Source of the DNA: Aeromonadales bacterium
Lineage (GTDB): Bacteria > Pseudomonadota > Gammaproteobacteria > Enterobacterales > Aeromonadaceae
DNA: 64,000 nucleotides
Assembly (NCBI GenBank): GCA_012518835.1
Contig: JAAYRH010000033.1
Span: 31,695 to 95,694 of the forward strand
Direction: 5' to 3'
Shown: piece by piece, positions 37,949-49,838 of the stretch
Position numbering within the stretch: position 1 is the stretch's first letter
How the letters are laid out: each line of letters opens with the position of its first letter
Made by a program: the position numbers and the translations under genes
Notes under the pieces: model-generated
The model's input: only the letters and a program-made list of their open reading frames with translations
Databases searched by the model: none
What the model was told of the DNA's origin: nothing

Positions 37949-38893
37949 ATGAGTCAACAACAGACACATATTACGGTATTGTTAGATGAAGCCGTCAATG
38001 GTTTAAATATTAAGCCCGATGGCATCTATGTCGATGGTACTTTTGGTCGCGGTGGCCACTCCCGCCATATTTTATCTCAGCTAGGACCCAACGGTCGCTT
38101 GCTGGGCATTGATCGCGATCCGCAAGCCATTGCTGAAGCCAATACTATTAGTGATCCGCGTTTTCAGATTTTACATGGTCCTTTCTCTCAACTTGCCGAG
38201 ATGATGGCAGAGCAAGGATTAACAGGGCAAGTAGACGGTGTGTTACTTGACTTAGGCGTCTCTTCGCCGCAGCTAGATGATGCCGAGCGCGGTTTTAGTT
38301 TTCAAAAAGACGGTCCGCTAGATATGCGCATGGATCCCAGTAGCGGACAAAGCGCCGCCCAGTGGCTGGCTCACGCCGAGTTAGATGATATTGCTTGGGT
38401 GCTTAAAACCTTTGGCGAAGAAAAATTTGCTAAGCGGATTGCGCGCGCCATTGTGCACGACCGCGTTACCACCCCTTATACTCGTACCCGTCCCCTAGCA
38501 GAAATGATTGCTCGCGTGAGCCCTAGTAAAGATAAACACAAGCACGCAGCCACCCGCAGCTTTCAAGCGATCCGCATTTATATTAACAGCGAGCTAGAAG
38601 AAATTGAGCAAGCCTTAGCCGGCTCGCTATCGGTATTAAAGCCGGGCGGCCGTTTAGCGGTGATTAGCTTTCATTCTTTAGAAGACCGATTAGTAAAACG
38701 CTTTATTCGTCGCCAGGAAAAAGGACCAGAAATTCCGCCAGGACTGCCATTAACCGAGGCACAATTGGCCAGCGACCGATTATTAAAAAGTGTTGGTAAA
38801 GCGCAAAAGCCCAGCGCGAGTGAAGTGGCGGCTAATCCCCGCTCGCGTAGCTCGGTGCTAAGAGTAGCCGAGCGTTTGGAAGCCAAAGCGTGA
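37949..38893 (+). CDS. rsmH: 16S rRNA (cytosine(1402)-N4)-methyltransferase RsmH
   Basis: RsmH (MraW) adds the N4-methyl group to C1402 of 16S rRNA, the same nucleotide that RsmI 2'-O-methylates; rsmI is 1.4 kb upstream. The 314-residue product has the SAM-binding motif [10 protein letters not shown] near 29-38. It also has the [12 protein letters not shown] segment near 100 and a conserved C-terminal [11 protein letters not shown]. Its stop overlaps the GTG start of ftsL. Confidence 0.96.
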   Translation: MSQQQTHITVLLDEAVNGLNIKPDGIYVDGTFGRGGHSRHILSQLGPNGRLLGIDRDPQAIAEANTISDPRFQILHGPFSQLAEMMAEQGLTGQVDGVLLDLGVSSPQLDDAERGFSFQKDGPLDMRMDPSSGQSAAQWLAHAELDDIAWVLKTFGEEKFAKRIARAIVHDRVTTPYTRTRPLAEMIARVSPSKDKHKHAATRSFQAIRIYINSELEEIEQALAGSLSVLKPGGRLAVISFHSLEDRLVKRFIRRQEKGPEIPPGLPLTEAQLASDRLLKSVGKAQKPSASEVAANPRSRSSVLRVAERLEAKA

Positions 38894-39204
38894 GTGCGGT
38901 ACGTATCAATCTGGCCAAAGAAATTGGCTTGGATTTACTGCGTCATAAATGGCAGATCTTATTAGCTTTAGTGGTAATAGGCTCTGCGCTGTTAGTGATC
39001 GTCGTTACTCAAGGCACGCGGCAATTAACCAGCGAATATAATGAGCTGATGGCCGAGCAAGATCGCCTCGATATTGAATGGCGTCATTTATTATTAGAGC
39101 AAAACACCTTGATGGAACACAGTCGTATTGAAGCATTGGCGCGAGATAATTTAGATATGCAGCGCCCTGCTCCCGCCGATGAAAAACTGGTAGCCCCACG
39201 ATGA
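38890..39204 (+). CDS. ftsL: Cell division protein FtsL
   Basis: FtsL is a small bitopic division protein that, with FtsB and FtsQ, activates septal FtsWI. The 104-residue product has a short cytoplasmic N-terminus, a membrane helix (about 21-41) and a periplasmic leucine-zipper-like coiled coil. It starts with GTG overlapping the rsmH stop (GTGA) and ends overlapping the ftsI ATG. Sequence similarity in the family is low, so position and topology carry the call. Confidence 0.92.
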   Translation: MSAVRINLAKEIGLDLLRHKWQILLALVVIGSALLVIVVTQGTRQLTSEYNELMAEQDRLDIEWRHLLLEQNTLMEHSRIEALARDNLDMQRPAPADEKLVAPR

Positions 39205-40928
39205 ACCGTCGTAGACAACATAAAAAAGAGCCTTTGCTTACCGGTTGGCGCTTTGTCACCGTATGCTGCGTGATCGTGCTCGCGTTTGCTGCTTTATTTG
39301 CCCGTACCGCTTGGATCCAAGTCGTATCGCCGGATCGACTGCGCATGGAAGGAGACATGCGTTCCTTGCGGACCACGGTGACTAGCACAACCCGAGGGAT
39401 GATCATGGATCGCAATGGCGAAGAGCTGGCGGTATCGGTACCGGTGCAAGCGGTGTGGGCGGATCCTAAACAAATTCATGAAGAGCACAGCCTAGACAAT
39501 GAGCAGGCCTGGCATGCCTTAGCCGATGTGCTAGGTTTGCCTCGAGATAAAGTGCTGAGTCGGGTCGACAATCCTAAACGCCGTTTTGTTTATTTGCAGC
39601 GTCAAGTTACTCCTGCGGTCGCAGAATATATCCGCAAGCTACGTCTGCCTGGCGTACATCTACGGCCCGAAGAGCGCCGTTTTTACCCAACTGGGGAAAT
39701 TAACGCCCAAATCGTCGGTATGACGAATATTGATGGCAGCGGTATTGAAGGAATAGAAAAAAGCTTTAATGAGTGGCTAACTGCCCAAGCCGGCGAGCGG
39801 CGAGTGCGTAAAGATCGCACTGGGCGCATTATTGAAGACCTAGGCGTCGTCGCCGAGGCTCGTCAAGCCAATCATATTCAACTTACTATTGACCAGCGTT
39901 TACAAGCGCTGGCCTACCGTTCTTTAAAGCGAGCCTCTGAGTATTATCGCGCTACTTCCGCTTCGTTGGTGATGTTAGATGTTCGTAACGGCGAAATACT
40001 CGCCATGGTGAATACTCCGTCCTTTAATCCCAACAATCGTAGTCAATATCAGACCTTTCGCGCTCGAAACCGCGCCGTTACCGATACCTATGAGCCAGGC
40101 TCGACTCTTAAGCCTTTGATTGTGGTGAGCGCACTTGAAAACGGCGTAATTAAAGCAGACTCAATCGTAGATACCAGTCCAGGCTGGATGCGCTTAGGGG
40201 GCAAGCGAGTATCCGATACCCGTAACCTAGGCGCCATTAGTGTACAAACGATTTTACAGCGTTCTTCTAATATGGGCATGGTGCGCATGGCGCTTCAAGA
40301 AACCCCAGAGCAGCTAACGGACACCTTATACCGCTTTGGCTTGGGAATTGATTCTGGCACCGGTCTTGTCGGCGAAAGCTCGGGGCTCGTTCCTCAGCGC
40401 CGTCGTTGGTCTGATATTGAGCGCGCCACTTTATCTTTTGGTTATGGCTTAACGGTAACGCCACTGCAGTTAGCGCAGTCTTATGCCATATTAGCCAATG
40501 GCGGGGTGCGCTATCCCTTGACCATTGTTAAGCGTGACGAAGCGCCGGCGGGTGAGCAGGTGATCCCTAAGCAGCATGCTGACTCGGTACTACAGATGTT
40601 AGAAACTGTGGTGGGGCCCGGGGGCACCGCTCGCAAGGCGGCAATCCCTGGCTATCGAGTAGGCGGCAAAACTGGTACTTCTCGTAAAGCCATTGCGGGA
40701 GGTTATGGTAGCGACTATGTAGGTGTTTTTGCCGGTATGGCGCCGGTTAGTAACCCCCGTCTGGCCATGGTGGTGATAATGAATGAGCCCCAAGGCGATA
40801 AATATTATGGCGGTGATGTAGCGGCGCCGGTATTTGCTGAAGTGATGAGTGGCGCCTTGCAGCTCTTAAATATTCGCCCCGATGGCGCTCAAGATGAACA
40901 ATTCCAGCTTGCTGGCGTAGGAGAGTAA
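39201..40928 (+). CDS. ftsI: Septal peptidoglycan transpeptidase FtsI (PBP3)
   Basis: FtsI is the class B penicillin-binding protein that cross-links septal peptidoglycan with FtsW. The 575-residue product has one N-terminal membrane helix (about 18-40) and a pedestal domain. The transpeptidase domain has the three active motifs: STLK (301-304, nucleophile S301), SSN (355-357) and KTGTS (490-494). It is close to the E. coli length. The start overlaps ftsL by four bases, and murE follows after two bases. Confidence 0.97.
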   Translation: MNRRRQHKKEPLLTGWRFVTVCCVIVLAFAALFARTAWIQVVSPDRLRMEGDMRSLRTTVTSTTRGMIMDRNGEELAVSVPVQAVWADPKQIHEEHSLDNEQAWHALADVLGLPRDKVLSRVDNPKRRFVYLQRQVTPAVAEYIRKLRLPGVHLRPEERRFYPTGEINAQIVGMTNIDGSGIEGIEKSFNEWLTAQAGERRVRKDRTGRIIEDLGVVAEARQANHIQLTIDQRLQALAYRSLKRASEYYRATSASLVMLDVRNGEILAMVNTPSFNPNNRSQYQTFRARNRAVTDTYEPGSTLKPLIVVSALENGVIKADSIVDTSPGWMRLGGKRVSDTRNLGAISVQTILQRSSNMGMVRMALQETPEQLTDTLYRFGLGIDSGTGLVGESSGLVPQRRRWSDIERATLSFGYGLTVTPLQLAQSYAILANGGVRYPLTIVKRDEAPAGEQVIPKQHADSVLQMLETVVGPGGTARKAAIPGYRVGGKTGTSRKAIAGGYGSDYVGVFAGMAPVSNPRLAMVVIMNEPQGDKYYGGDVAAPVFAEVMSGALQLLNIRPDGAQDEQFQLAGVGE

Positions 40929-40930
40929 AG

Positions 40931-42403
40931 ATGTCCTTCACCTTAACAGAGTTGGCGGCGGCCTTAGATTTGTCTGCTCCGCCGATTGTGATCAAAGAGC
41001 TGACACTAGACAGTCGTAACGTCACAGCAGGCACTTTGTTTATGGCGGTGAAAGGCCTCAATAGTGATGGCCGCGACTTTATTAGCCAAGCACTGCATAG
41101 CGGCGCTGCGGCGGTGATGTTTGAAGTAGACTGCCCAGAGCAAGCGGGCCTCGATCCTGAAGATTCTCGTTTGCTAGGTGTCTATCAGTTGGCAAAGCAC
41201 TTATCTGCACTGGCGGGACTTTTTTATGGCCACCCCAGTTGGCATCAGCAGTTGATTGGTGTGACGGGAACTAATGGTAAAAGCACTACTACTCAACTAA
41301 TTGCGAACTGGAGTGATTTGCTGGGTACCTCAGCCGGCGTGCTCGGCACCTTAGGTAATGGCCTTTATGGCCAATTAACGGCGGCTGTTAACACCACGGG
41401 CTCTCCTTTAGAAATACAAAGTCAGCTAGCCAAGCTCGCCACCTTAGGGGCTAAGCGTTTTGCCATTGAAGTCTCTTCTCATGGTTTGCACCAACACCGA
41501 GTGGCGGGATTGAATTTTGCAGTAGCAGTCTTTACTAACTTAAGCCGTGATCATCTCGATTATCATCACACTATGGCCAATTATGCTGCGGCGAAGCGCC
41601 AACTATTTGAACAGTGTACTCAACAATATGTGATTAACGCCGACGATCCTGTAGGGCGAAGCTGGCTGGTGGATTATCCCAGTGCGATTGCTTACAGCCT
41701 CCATGGAAAGCTCGCGGATTATGCAGGTCCGCAGCTGATTGGCCAAACTGTGCATTTTTCTAGTGAGGGCGTACATGTCACCATTAACTCTGACTGGGGA
41801 AATGGTGTATTATCCGCTCCCTTATTAGGGCGTTTTAATGTCTCTAACTTGTTAGCTGCCATGGGCGCTTTATTAGCCGCAGGCGAATCGTTTGAGCGCT
41901 TATTAGCGACGGCTCCACAGCTGTCGGGAGTGGCAGGGCGCATGGAGCCATTTGTAGCAAAAGATAAGCCGCTAGTGGTGGTTGATTATGCCCATAGTCC
42001 AGATGCCTTAGAGCAAGTCTTACAAGCTTTACGCCAACATAATAAAGGGCGCCTATGGTGCTTAGTGGGCTGTGGTGGAGACCGAGATCAGGGGAAGCGC
42101 CCTTTAATGGCCCAAGCGGCTGAGCAGGGCGCAGACCAAGTGATACTGACCGATGATAACCCGAGAACCGAGTCGGCAAGCGCCATTATTAAAGAGATGC
42201 AGCACGGATTAATGACGCCGTCTGCCGTCCAAATCATTCATAACCGAGCTCAAGCGATTGACTATGCCATCACTCACGCTGAAGTAGACGATATTATTTT
42301 AGTCGCCGGTAAAGGGCATGAGGATTATCAAATCGTGGGGAAAGAAAAATTTCATTATAGCGATCGAGAAACCGTCGCGAATTTGCTGGGGCTGTCGTTA
42401 TGA
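40931..42403 (+). CDS. murE: UDP-MurNAc-tripeptide synthetase MurE
   Basis: MurE adds the third stem-peptide residue in the cytoplasm. The 490-residue product has the ATP-binding motif GTNGKST (113-119). The DNPR motif in TDDNPRTE, which marks the meso-diaminopimelate-specific enzyme of Gram-negative bacteria, is present. The carbamylated-lysine region and the substrate loop around TTGSPLE are also present. It overlaps murF by four bases. Confidence 0.97.
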   Translation: MSFTLTELAAALDLSAPPIVIKELTLDSRNVTAGTLFMAVKGLNSDGRDFISQALHSGAAAVMFEVDCPEQAGLDPEDSRLLGVYQLAKHLSALAGLFYGHPSWHQQLIGVTGTNGKSTTTQLIANWSDLLGTSAGVLGTLGNGLYGQLTAAVNTTGSPLEIQSQLAKLATLGAKRFAIEVSSHGLHQHRVAGLNFAVAVFTNLSRDHLDYHHTMANYAAAKRQLFEQCTQQYVINADDPVGRSWLVDYPSAIAYSLHGKLADYAGPQLIGQTVHFSSEGVHVTINSDWGNGVLSAPLLGRFNVSNLLAAMGALLAAGESFERLLATAPQLSGVAGRMEPFVAKDKPLVVVDYAHSPDALEQVLQALRQHNKGRLWCLVGCGGDRDQGKRPLMAQAAEQGADQVILTDDNPRTESASAIIKEMQHGLMTPSAVQIIHNRAQAIDYAITHAEVDDIILVAGKGHEDYQIVGKEKFHYSDRETVANLLGLSL

Positions 42404-43740
42404 TACCTGTGAGCTTAAGTGAGCTGGCGGCGGCCTCCGGTGGAGAGTTGCGCGGCGAAGATGGCAGCGTGCTGGCAGTCAGCACCGATAGTCGGCAACC
42501 TTTATCTGAAGGCTGTTTATTTATTGCCCTTAGTGGTGAGCAATTTGATGGTCATCAGTTTGCCGAGGCGGCAGTGGCACAAGGGGCGAGAGCCTTGCTG
42601 GTAGAGCATTGGCAGCCCTTAGCGGTGGCGCAAGTTAAAGTGGCAGATACCCGGTTGGCATTAGGAGTATTAGGTAGTCTAGTACGCAGTAAAAGCCAAG
42701 CACAAGTAATCGCGATTACCGGCAGCTGTGGCAAAACCACGGTAAAAGAGATGACGGCGGCTATCTTGCGTCAAAAAGGCCAAGTCTTGGCCACCCAAGG
42801 TAACTTTAATAATGAAATTGGCGTGCCGCTTACCTTATGTGAACTGACCTGTGACACTGAGTATGCAGTGATCGAGCTGGGCGCAAATCACAGTGGGGAA
42901 ATTGCGTGGACCAGCTCCCTAACGCAGCCGCAAGTGGCATTAGTTAATAATGTAGCGGCATCGCACCTAGCGGGCTTTGGTTCCCTAGAGGGAGTAGCGC
43001 AGGCTAAAAGCGAAATTTACCACGGTTTACAAGAAGGAGGCACTGCTATTGCCAATGGTGACTGCCCTTTTAGTGCACAGTGGAAAAGCCAACCTGGTCT
43101 GGTGCTATTCGGGGAGCGTCAAGATTATCAAGCCCGTCATATTAGTTTAGACAGTCAAGGCCGAGCGCAATTTCGCTTAGTAACCCCACAAGGCGAGGTG
43201 GCTATACAGCTGCCGATGCCAGGTAAGCATAATGTCAGCAACGCGCTTGCTGCTGCCGCTGCTACGGCTGCGGTTGGCGCGAGCTTAGCAGAAATTGCCA
43301 CCGGCTTAAGTCAGAGTGTGGCGGCAGCCGGTCGGTTGCAGGTATGGACGCGACCCGGTCTGACGGTGCTAGATGATACTTATAATGCTAGCCACGCCTC
43401 GGTGTTAGCAGGCCTAGATACCTTGGCCACTTTGTCTGGCTATCGTATTTTTGTGTTTGGTGATATGGGTGAACTAGGAGATTACAGTGTCTCTTTACAC
43501 ACCGAGGTGGGGGAGCATGCCCGTAAATTGGGTATCGATCGGGTATTTACCGTTGGCCAAGATAGTAAACATACCGCCAGTGCGGCTCACGGGCAGCATT
43601 TTGTCGATAAACAACAATTACAGCCAGTGTTACTGGCTGCATTAGCTGAATATAATAAGGTTGTCGTTTTGATTAAGGGTTCACGTAGTGCACGCATGGA
43701 AGAGGTAGTCGCAGCTATTTTGGAGGCAACACCATGTTAG
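42400..43740 (+). CDS. murF: UDP-MurNAc-pentapeptide synthetase MurF
   Basis: MurF attaches D-Ala-D-Ala to the UDP-MurNAc-tripeptide. The 446-residue product shows the P-loop GSCGKTT (107-113), the [12 protein letters not shown] segment near 132 and the DDTYNAS motif near 327. It overlaps murE by four bases and mraY by seven, which keeps the dcw translation chain unbroken. Confidence 0.97.
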   Translation: MIPVSLSELAAASGGELRGEDGSVLAVSTDSRQPLSEGCLFIALSGEQFDGHQFAEAAVAQGARALLVEHWQPLAVAQVKVADTRLALGVLGSLVRSKSQAQVIAITGSCGKTTVKEMTAAILRQKGQVLATQGNFNNEIGVPLTLCELTCDTEYAVIELGANHSGEIAWTSSLTQPQVALVNNVAASHLAGFGSLEGVAQAKSEIYHGLQEGGTAIANGDCPFSAQWKSQPGLVLFGERQDYQARHISLDSQGRAQFRLVTPQGEVAIQLPMPGKHNVSNALAAAAATAAVGASLAEIATGLSQSVAAAGRLQVWTRPGLTVLDDTYNASHASVLAGLDTLATLSGYRIFVFGDMGELGDYSVSLHTEVGEHARKLGIDRVFTVGQDSKHTASAAHGQHFVDKQQLQPVLLAALAEYNKVVVLIKGSRSARMEEVVAAILEATPC

Positions 43741-44816
43741 TGTGGCTAGCCGAGTGGTTGACTCCCCACTTTAGTTTTTTGAACGTTTTTTCTTATCTGA
43801 CCTTTCGTGCCATTTTAGCTATTTTAACCGGTCTATTTGTGTCCTTGTGGGTGGGACCGCGTTTAATTCGTCGCTTACAGCAATTACAAATTGGCCAAGT
43901 CGTACGTGATGATGGGCCAGAGTCGCACTTTAGTAAGGCTGGTACCCCAACCATGGGTGGCATTATGATTTTAATTGCCATCTTTACTACGGTACTGCTG
44001 TGGGCGCGCCTCGATAACCCGTATGTCTGGGTGGTGCTATTTGTTTTGGGTAGTTTTGGTGCCATTGGCTTTGTAGATGACTATCGCAAAGTGGTGCGTA
44101 AAGATACCGATGGCTTAGTGGCACGCTGGAAATACTTTTGGCAGTCTGCCGCCGCCTTAGTCGCCGCCCTCTTTATTTATTGGTTGGCCAAAGATCCCGC
44201 ACAAACCCAACTTGTGGTGCCATTTTTTAAAGATGTGATGCCTCAGCTGGGCTTATTTTTTATTATTTTGACTTACTTTGTGGTGGTGGGGTCAAGTAAC
44301 GCGGTGAATTTAACCGATGGCTTAGATGGTCTCGCTATCATGCCGACCGTGATGGTTGCCGCCGGTTTTGCTCTTGTGGCGTGGGCGGTAGGTAACGTTA
44401 ACTATGCTGCTTACTTGCATATTCCTTATGTAGCGCATGCCGGCGAGCTGACGGTGGTTTGTACTGCTATGGTGGGGGCTGGTTTAGGCTTTTTATGGTT
44501 TAACACCTTTCCGGCCCAAGTATTTATGGGCGATGTTGGCTCCTTAGCGCTAGGCGCCACCTTGGGCGTTATTGCCGTCTTAGTACGTCAAGAGTTTTTA
44601 TTGGTGATCATGGGCGGGATTTTCGTGATTGAGACCCTGTCGGTTATTTTGCAAGTAGGCTCTTATAAATTACGTGGCCAACGTATTTTTCGTATGGCGC
44701 CGATCCATCATCATTATGAATTAAAGGGCTGGCCAGAGCCGCGCGTTATCGTGCGTTTTTGGATTATTACCCTAATGCTGGTGCTTATTGGCTTGGCTAC
44801 TTTGAAGGTAAGATAA
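43734..44816 (+). CDS. mraY: Phospho-MurNAc-pentapeptide translocase MraY
   Basis: MraY transfers phospho-MurNAc-pentapeptide to undecaprenyl phosphate, making lipid I at the inner membrane. The 360-residue product equals E. coli in length, with ten membrane segments. It has the catalytic aspartates in GFVDDYRKV (near 115) and [10 protein letters not shown] (near 190-200), and the cytoplasmic loop [13 protein letters not shown] near 320. It overlaps murF by seven bases. Confidence 0.97.
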   Translation: MLVWLAEWLTPHFSFLNVFSYLTFRAILAILTGLFVSLWVGPRLIRRLQQLQIGQVVRDDGPESHFSKAGTPTMGGIMILIAIFTTVLLWARLDNPYVWVVLFVLGSFGAIGFVDDYRKVVRKDTDGLVARWKYFWQSAAALVAALFIYWLAKDPAQTQLVVPFFKDVMPQLGLFFIILTYFVVVGSSNAVNLTDGLDGLAIMPTVMVAAGFALVAWAVGNVNYAAYLHIPYVAHAGELTVVCTAMVGAGLGFLWFNTFPAQVFMGDVGSLALGATLGVIAVLVRQEFLLVIMGGIFVIETLSVILQVGSYKLRGQRIFRMAPIHHHYELKGWPEPRVIVRFWIITLMLVLIGLATLKVR

Positions 44817-44817
44817 C

Positions 44818-46125
44818 ATGTTGCCGACCCGCCCCCTGATTATTGGCCTAGGACAAACGGGCCTATCTTGTGTGCACTATTGCTTAGCTAAAGGCGTGCA
44901 GCCGGTGGTGATGGACACCCGTGCTTGCCCTGTGGGAAGCGAGCAATTACCCGAAGGCATTGAAAGGTACTTTGGTGGCTTGGATCTACAGACTATTTTG
45001 GCGGCAGAGCTGATTATCGTTAGCCCAGGAGTGCCATTAGGCACCCCCGAGTTACAAGCCGCCTTAGCCAAGGGTATTGAGATAGTCGGCGATATCGAGT
45101 TATTGGTACGGGAATGCACAGCGCCTATCATTGCTATTACTGGCTCCAATGGGAAAACCACCGTCACCACTTTATTAGGGGAGATGGCTACCGAAGCGGG
45201 GATTAAAGTCGGTGTGGGCGGTAATATTGGCATTCCTGCTCTGAGCCTGTTGCAGCCAGCAGCACCGCCACTGGAACTCATTATATTAGAGCTCTCGAGC
45301 TTTCAGTTAGAGACCACGCCTAGTTTACAGGCAAGCGCTGCTACAGTGCTCAATATCAGTGAAGATCACCTAGACCGTTACGACTCGCTGGCTCATTACC
45401 GAGATACCAAGTTGGGCATTTATCATCAAGCGCAACTGGCGGTGTTTAATCGTGAAGATCCCCAAACTTGGCCGCCGCAAGGCCAAGCCGCCATTAGCTT
45501 TGGCTTAGATGAACAAGCCTATGGCCGGGTGCTACATGAGGGTGAGCTGTGGCTAAGCCGTAATGGCCAGGCGCAATTACCTGTATCAGCATTACACATT
45601 TTAGGCAGCCATAACCAACTAAATGCGCTCGCCGCCATGGCATTGGCCGATCACGCTCAGATCCCAGTAGCAGCTCAACTTAAGGTGTTAAAACGCTTTG
45701 TAGGCTTACCTCACCGTTGCCAGTGGGTTGGCGATGTAAAGGGCGTACGCTGGGTGAATGACACTAAAGCCACTAATGTTGGAGCCACGTTGGCTGCAAT
45801 TGCTGGAGTCAAGGACGCGATCGCGGGACGACTCTGGCTCATTGCCGGCGGGCAGGGAAAAGGCCAAGACTTTTCACCGTTAATACCGGCATTACAACAA
45901 CATATTGCGACTATGGTGTGCTTTGGTGAAGATGCTAAACAACTATTAGCGCTGGCCGATAATACCCGCGCCGTTACCGATTTAGCCGCCGCGGTGGCTT
46001 GGTGTGCCGAGCACGCACAACCTAATGATTGGGTGTTATTAGCTCCGGCGTGTGCCAGTCTCGATCAGTACCCCAATTACCAGTCTCGCGGCGAGCACTT
46101 TATCGCACTGGTGGAGGCACTATGA
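44818..46125 (+). CDS. murD: UDP-MurNAc-alanine:D-glutamate ligase MurD
   Basis: MurD adds D-glutamate to UDP-MurNAc-L-Ala. The 435-residue product has the P-loop GSNGKTT (109-115), LELSSFQLE near 158 and NDTKATN near 310. It lies one base after mraY and overlaps ftsW by four bases (ATGA). It is complete and of normal length. Confidence 0.97.
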   Translation: MLPTRPLIIGLGQTGLSCVHYCLAKGVQPVVMDTRACPVGSEQLPEGIERYFGGLDLQTILAAELIIVSPGVPLGTPELQAALAKGIEIVGDIELLVRECTAPIIAITGSNGKTTVTTLLGEMATEAGIKVGVGGNIGIPALSLLQPAAPPLELIILELSSFQLETTPSLQASAATVLNISEDHLDRYDSLAHYRDTKLGIYHQAQLAVFNREDPQTWPPQGQAAISFGLDEQAYGRVLHEGELWLSRNGQAQLPVSALHILGSHNQLNALAAMALADHAQIPVAAQLKVLKRFVGLPHRCQWVGDVKGVRWVNDTKATNVGATLAAIAGVKDAIAGRLWLIAGGQGKGQDFSPLIPALQQHIATMVCFGEDAKQLLALADNTRAVTDLAAAVAWCAEHAQPNDWVLLAPACASLDQYPNYQSRGEHFIALVEAL

Positions 46126-47297
46126 AGTGGTGGCCTAAGTTTGGCAGCAACTGGCTGCTGCGACCCTCGTCAGGATTAATTTACGATCGCCAGCTGGCGA
46201 TTTTATCACTGGCATTGATGGCGATAGGCTTGGTGATGGTGGCATCGGCGTCTATTTCAGAAGGGATCCATCTTGAAAATGATCCTTTTTTCTTTGTAAA
46301 ACGTCATAGTCTGTTTTTATTTATTTGCCTGATCTTAAGTGCCTTTGTAGTACAGGTGCCGATGGTTCGCTGGCAGCAATTTAATACTGCCTTCTTATTG
46401 TTATCTATTTTGCTGCTGATTGTGGTCTTGATAGTAGGGCGCGAAATTAATGGTAGTCAGCGTTGGTTACCATTAGGCCCCCTTAACATACAACCGGCCG
46501 AAGTTGCTAAGCTGGCATTGTTTACTTTTTTGGCAGGCTATTTAGTACGCCGTCAAGATGAGGTACGTGGCCGCTGGCGAGGATTTGTAAAACCGCTGGT
46601 GGTCATGGGTATTATTTCCATCTTATTGCTCCTGCAGCCAGACTTGGGCTCGGTGGTGGTGCTGTTTGTGACCACGATTGGCATGTTGTTTTTAGCTGGC
46701 GCACGGTTAAGTCAATTTGTCAGTTTACTGATCCTTGGCGCTGGGCTGGTGGTGTTACTGGTGGGTGGTTCTACCTATCGAATGCGCCGTATTACTTCAT
46801 TTATGAACCCGTGGGAAGATCCCTTTGGTAGTGGTTATCAGCTTACTCAGTCTCTAATGGCTTTTGGTCGCGGCGGCTGGTTTGGTGAAGGCTTAGGCAA
46901 TTCCATTCAAAAGTTGGAATATTTGCCTGAGGCTCATACTGACTTTGTATTTGCCATCTTAGGTGAAGAGCTGGGCTTTAGCGGCGTATTCATTGTGCTA
47001 TTGCTGCAAGCCTGGCTTGCCTTTAAGGCGCTGCAAATTGGCCAAAAAGTCCTATTGGGCGCGCGACAATATGAAGGCTACTTAGCCATGGGCATTGGCA
47101 TTTGGTTTAGCTTTCAAACTGTGGTCAACGTCGGTGCGACATCGGGTTTGCTGCCCACCAAAGGGCTAACGTTGCCGTTAGTTAGTTATGGTGGCTCCAG
47201 CTTATTAGTGATGAGCACGGCGGTGGCTATTTTACTGCGTATCGACTTTGAATGGCGTCGCGATAACATTCAAGCTCGACAAAGAGAGGTGCTATGA
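46122..47297 (+). CDS. ftsW: Septal peptidoglycan glycosyltransferase FtsW
   Basis: FtsW is the SEDS-family polymerase that makes septal glycan strands with FtsI. I chose the ATG at 46122 because GGAGG lies six bases upstream and the start overlaps the murD stop. The open frame extends back to 46029, but that part is inside murD. The 391-residue product has about ten membrane segments. It also has the SEDS motifs around [16 protein letters not shown] (near 124), [18 protein letters not shown] (split near 267) and SYGGSSL near 360. Confidence 0.96.
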   Translation: MKWWPKFGSNWLLRPSSGLIYDRQLAILSLALMAIGLVMVASASISEGIHLENDPFFFVKRHSLFLFICLILSAFVVQVPMVRWQQFNTAFLLLSILLLIVVLIVGREINGSQRWLPLGPLNIQPAEVAKLALFTFLAGYLVRRQDEVRGRWRGFVKPLVVMGIISILLLLQPDLGSVVVLFVTTIGMLFLAGARLSQFVSLLILGAGLVVLLVGGSTYRMRRITSFMNPWEDPFGSGYQLTQSLMAFGRGGWFGEGLGNSIQKLEYLPEAHTDFVFAILGEELGFSGVFIVLLLQAWLAFKALQIGQKVLLGARQYEGYLAMGIGIWFSFQTVVNVGATSGLLPTKGLTLPLVSYGGSSLLVMSTAVAILLRIDFEWRRDNIQARQREVL

Positions 47298-48364
47298 CCG
47301 CTAAGACATTACTGATTATGGCGGGTGGCACCGGTGGCCATGTGTTTCCAGGCCTTGCCGTCGCTGACATACTGCGCAATGAAGGCTGGCATATTCACTG
47401 GTTGGGTACCGCGGATCGTATGGAGGCACAACTGGTGCCCCAGCACGGTTATCCCTTACACACCATTGCTATTGCCGGTGTGCGCGGCAATGGCTTAAAG
47501 CGTACTTTATTAGCGCCATGGCAGATCCTGAAAGCGACCTGGCAAGCACGACGTATCTTGCGTCAAGTTCAGCCCGATGTCGTACTAGGAATGGGCGGTT
47601 TTGCCGCCGGTCCTGGCGGAGTGGCTGCCCGACTTGCAGGTATTCCTTTAGTATTGCATGAGCAAAACGCAGCGGCCGGGCTAACGAACCGGTTATTAGC
47701 ACGCATTGCTCAGCAGGTATTAATGGCTTTTCCGGGGGCGTTTGCGAGTAATTCACGTACTCAAGTGGTGGGAAACCCAGTGCGTAAGGCGGTACTGAGT
47801 TTGCCACCGCCCGCTCAGCGCATTAGCGTAGCACAGCAACCCTTGCGCTTACTGGTGGTGGGTGGCAGCCTAGGCGCAAAAATACTCAACGATACCTTGC
47901 CTGCGGCCGTTGCTAAAGTCGGCAATATTCAAGTGCGCCACCAAAGTGGTAAAGGCAATGGTGAGGCAGTACAGCGGTCATACCAGCAATTAGGCATTGA
48001 CGCTGAGGTGAGTGACTTTATAGATGATATGGCGAGCGCTTATGCGCAGTCAGATTTAGTGGTGTGTCGGGCTGGCGCCTTAACGGTGTCAGAAGTTGCC
48101 GCCGCAGGCATTGGGGCTATTTTTGTACCACTGCCCCATGCGGTGGACGATCACCAAACAAAAAATGCCCGTTCTCTATCAGAGCACGGGGCGGCGCTGT
48201 TATTAGGGCAAAGCCAATTAAATGTCGACGCGCTGGCGCAGCAGTTACAGGAGCTTAGCGTGTCCCGTGAGCAGTTGTTGGCCATGGCTGAGCAAGCTCG
48301 CGCGCTGGCCATTCCCGATGCCGCTGAGCGGGTGGCTGATTGTTTGCGCCGCATGACCCAATAA
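47294..48364 (+). CDS. murG: UDP-GlcNAc:lipid I N-acetylglucosaminyltransferase MurG
   Basis: MurG converts lipid I to lipid II at the cytoplasmic face of the membrane. The 356-residue GT-B protein has the Gly-rich [12 protein letters not shown] loop at 11-22, the [11 protein letters not shown] segment near 124 and the donor-binding GGSLGAK near 191. The C-terminal [10 protein letters not shown] near 257 completes the set. It overlaps ftsW by four bases and precedes murC by 13. Confidence 0.97.
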   Translation: MTAKTLLIMAGGTGGHVFPGLAVADILRNEGWHIHWLGTADRMEAQLVPQHGYPLHTIAIAGVRGNGLKRTLLAPWQILKATWQARRILRQVQPDVVLGMGGFAAGPGGVAARLAGIPLVLHEQNAAAGLTNRLLARIAQQVLMAFPGAFASNSRTQVVGNPVRKAVLSLPPPAQRISVAQQPLRLLVVGGSLGAKILNDTLPAAVAKVGNIQVRHQSGKGNGEAVQRSYQQLGIDAEVSDFIDDMASAYAQSDLVVCRAGALTVSEVAAAGIGAIFVPLPHAVDDHQTKNARSLSEHGAALLLGQSQLNVDALAQQLQELSVSREQLLAMAEQARALAIPDAAERVADCLRRMTQ

Positions 48365-48377
48365 ATGAGAGAGTGGT

Positions 48378-49838
48378 ATGACGAAGGTTGAACTGGCAAA
48401 ACTCAGAAGCATGGTGCCTGAAATGAGACGGGTGCGTCGTATCCACTTTATTGGCATTGGTGGTGCCGGTATGGGCGGCATTGCAGAAGTGCTTGGTAAC
48501 GAGGGTTATACCATTTCAGGATCGGACATTGCATATAATGCAGTGACCGACCGACTGGCGGCTATGGGCGCGACGATTTATCTCGGCCATGCTCCGAGTC
48601 AAGTCGCCGAAGCCAGTGTGGTTGTGATCTCGACGGCCATTGCTGCCGATAACCCTGAGTTGTTAGCTGCTCGAGCGCGCCGTATTCCTGTGGTGCGCCG
48701 TGCCGAAATGTTGGCAGAGTTAATGCGCTTTCGCCATGGTGTGGCCGTGGCCGGTACTCATGGTAAAACGACCACCACCAGCTTAATTGCTAGTATTTAT
48801 GGGGAAGCGGGGCGTGATCCTACCTTTGTGATCGGTGGCTTACTCAATAGTGCGGGCTGTAATGCCCGTTTAGGCTCCAGCCGGTATCTTATTGCCGAAG
48901 CCGACGAAAGCGATGCCTCTTTTTTGCATCTGCAGCCGATGGTCTCCATAGTAACCAATATTGAAGCCGACCATATGGACACCTATGGAGGCGATTTTAG
49001 TAAGTTAGAAAATACCTTCGTGGATTTTTTACATAATTTACCCTTCTACGGTTTATCGGTGTTGTGCATCGACGATGAGGTGGTGCGTCATTTAATGCCG
49101 CGTATTAGCCGCCAGTCGGTGACCTACGGGTTTGCCGCCGATGCAGACTACCGTATCGAAGATTTTAGCCAACAGCGCGAAAGTAGCCACTTTAAAGTGT
49201 GCCGCCCCGATGGTAGTTGTTTAGCGGTACAGCTTAATTTACCCGGTCGTCATAATGCCCAAAATGCGACGGCGGCGATTGCGGTGGCCTGTGAGGATGG
49301 GGTGGCTGATGAAGCTATCTTAGCGGCCTTACTTAAGTTTGAAGGTGTGGGCCGTCGTTTCCAACATTATGGTGAGTTTGAGACCGGCCGTGGGCAAGTG
49401 AAGTTAGTCGATGATTACGGCCATCACCCCAGTGAGGTACGGGCGACACAAAATGCGGTGCGGGCGGGCTGGCCAGAGCGGCGGTTAGTCACTATTTATC
49501 AGCCGCACCGCTATAGCCGAACTCGAGATCTTTATGAAGATTTTGTGGATGTATTAGCAAAAACTGACGTATTAATCTTGCTAGAGGTTTATAGTGCGGG
49601 CGAGACGCCTATCCCTGGCGCAGACAGCCGAGCATTGTGCCGCTCCATTCGCAGCCGAGGCACCATAGAGCCTATATATGCTGCGACGCCAGAAGAAGTA
49701 CCGCATATATTGTCTCAGGTGCTACAAGAGGGCGATTTAGTATTAACTCAAGGTGCAGGTAATATTGGCGCCTTGGCTCGTCAGCTAGGCCAGTTACAAC
49801 TTGATATCTCTGCCATGCAGCAAGGAGAGCAGCTATGA
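48378..49838 (+). CDS. murC: UDP-MurNAc:L-alanine ligase MurC
   Basis: MurC adds the first amino acid, L-alanine, to UDP-MurNAc. The 486-residue product has an N-terminal UDP-binding [14 protein letters not shown] loop (24-37), the P-loop GTHGKTT (126-132) and [10 protein letters not shown] near 350. The C-terminal domain is complete. It overlaps ddlB by four bases. Confidence 0.97.
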   Translation: MTKVELAKLRSMVPEMRRVRRIHFIGIGGAGMGGIAEVLGNEGYTISGSDIAYNAVTDRLAAMGATIYLGHAPSQVAEASVVVISTAIAADNPELLAARARRIPVVRRAEMLAELMRFRHGVAVAGTHGKTTTTSLIASIYGEAGRDPTFVIGGLLNSAGCNARLGSSRYLIAEADESDASFLHLQPMVSIVTNIEADHMDTYGGDFSKLENTFVDFLHNLPFYGLSVLCIDDEVVRHLMPRISRQSVTYGFAADADYRIEDFSQQRESSHFKVCRPDGSCLAVQLNLPGRHNAQNATAAIAVACEDGVADEAILAALLKFEGVGRRFQHYGEFETGRGQVKLVDDYGHHPSEVRATQNAVRAGWPERRLVTIYQPHRYSRTRDLYEDFVDVLAKTDVLILLEVYSAGETPIPGADSRALCRSIRSRGTIEPIYAATPEEVPHILSQVLQEGDLVLTQGAGNIGALARQLGQLQLDISAMQQGEQL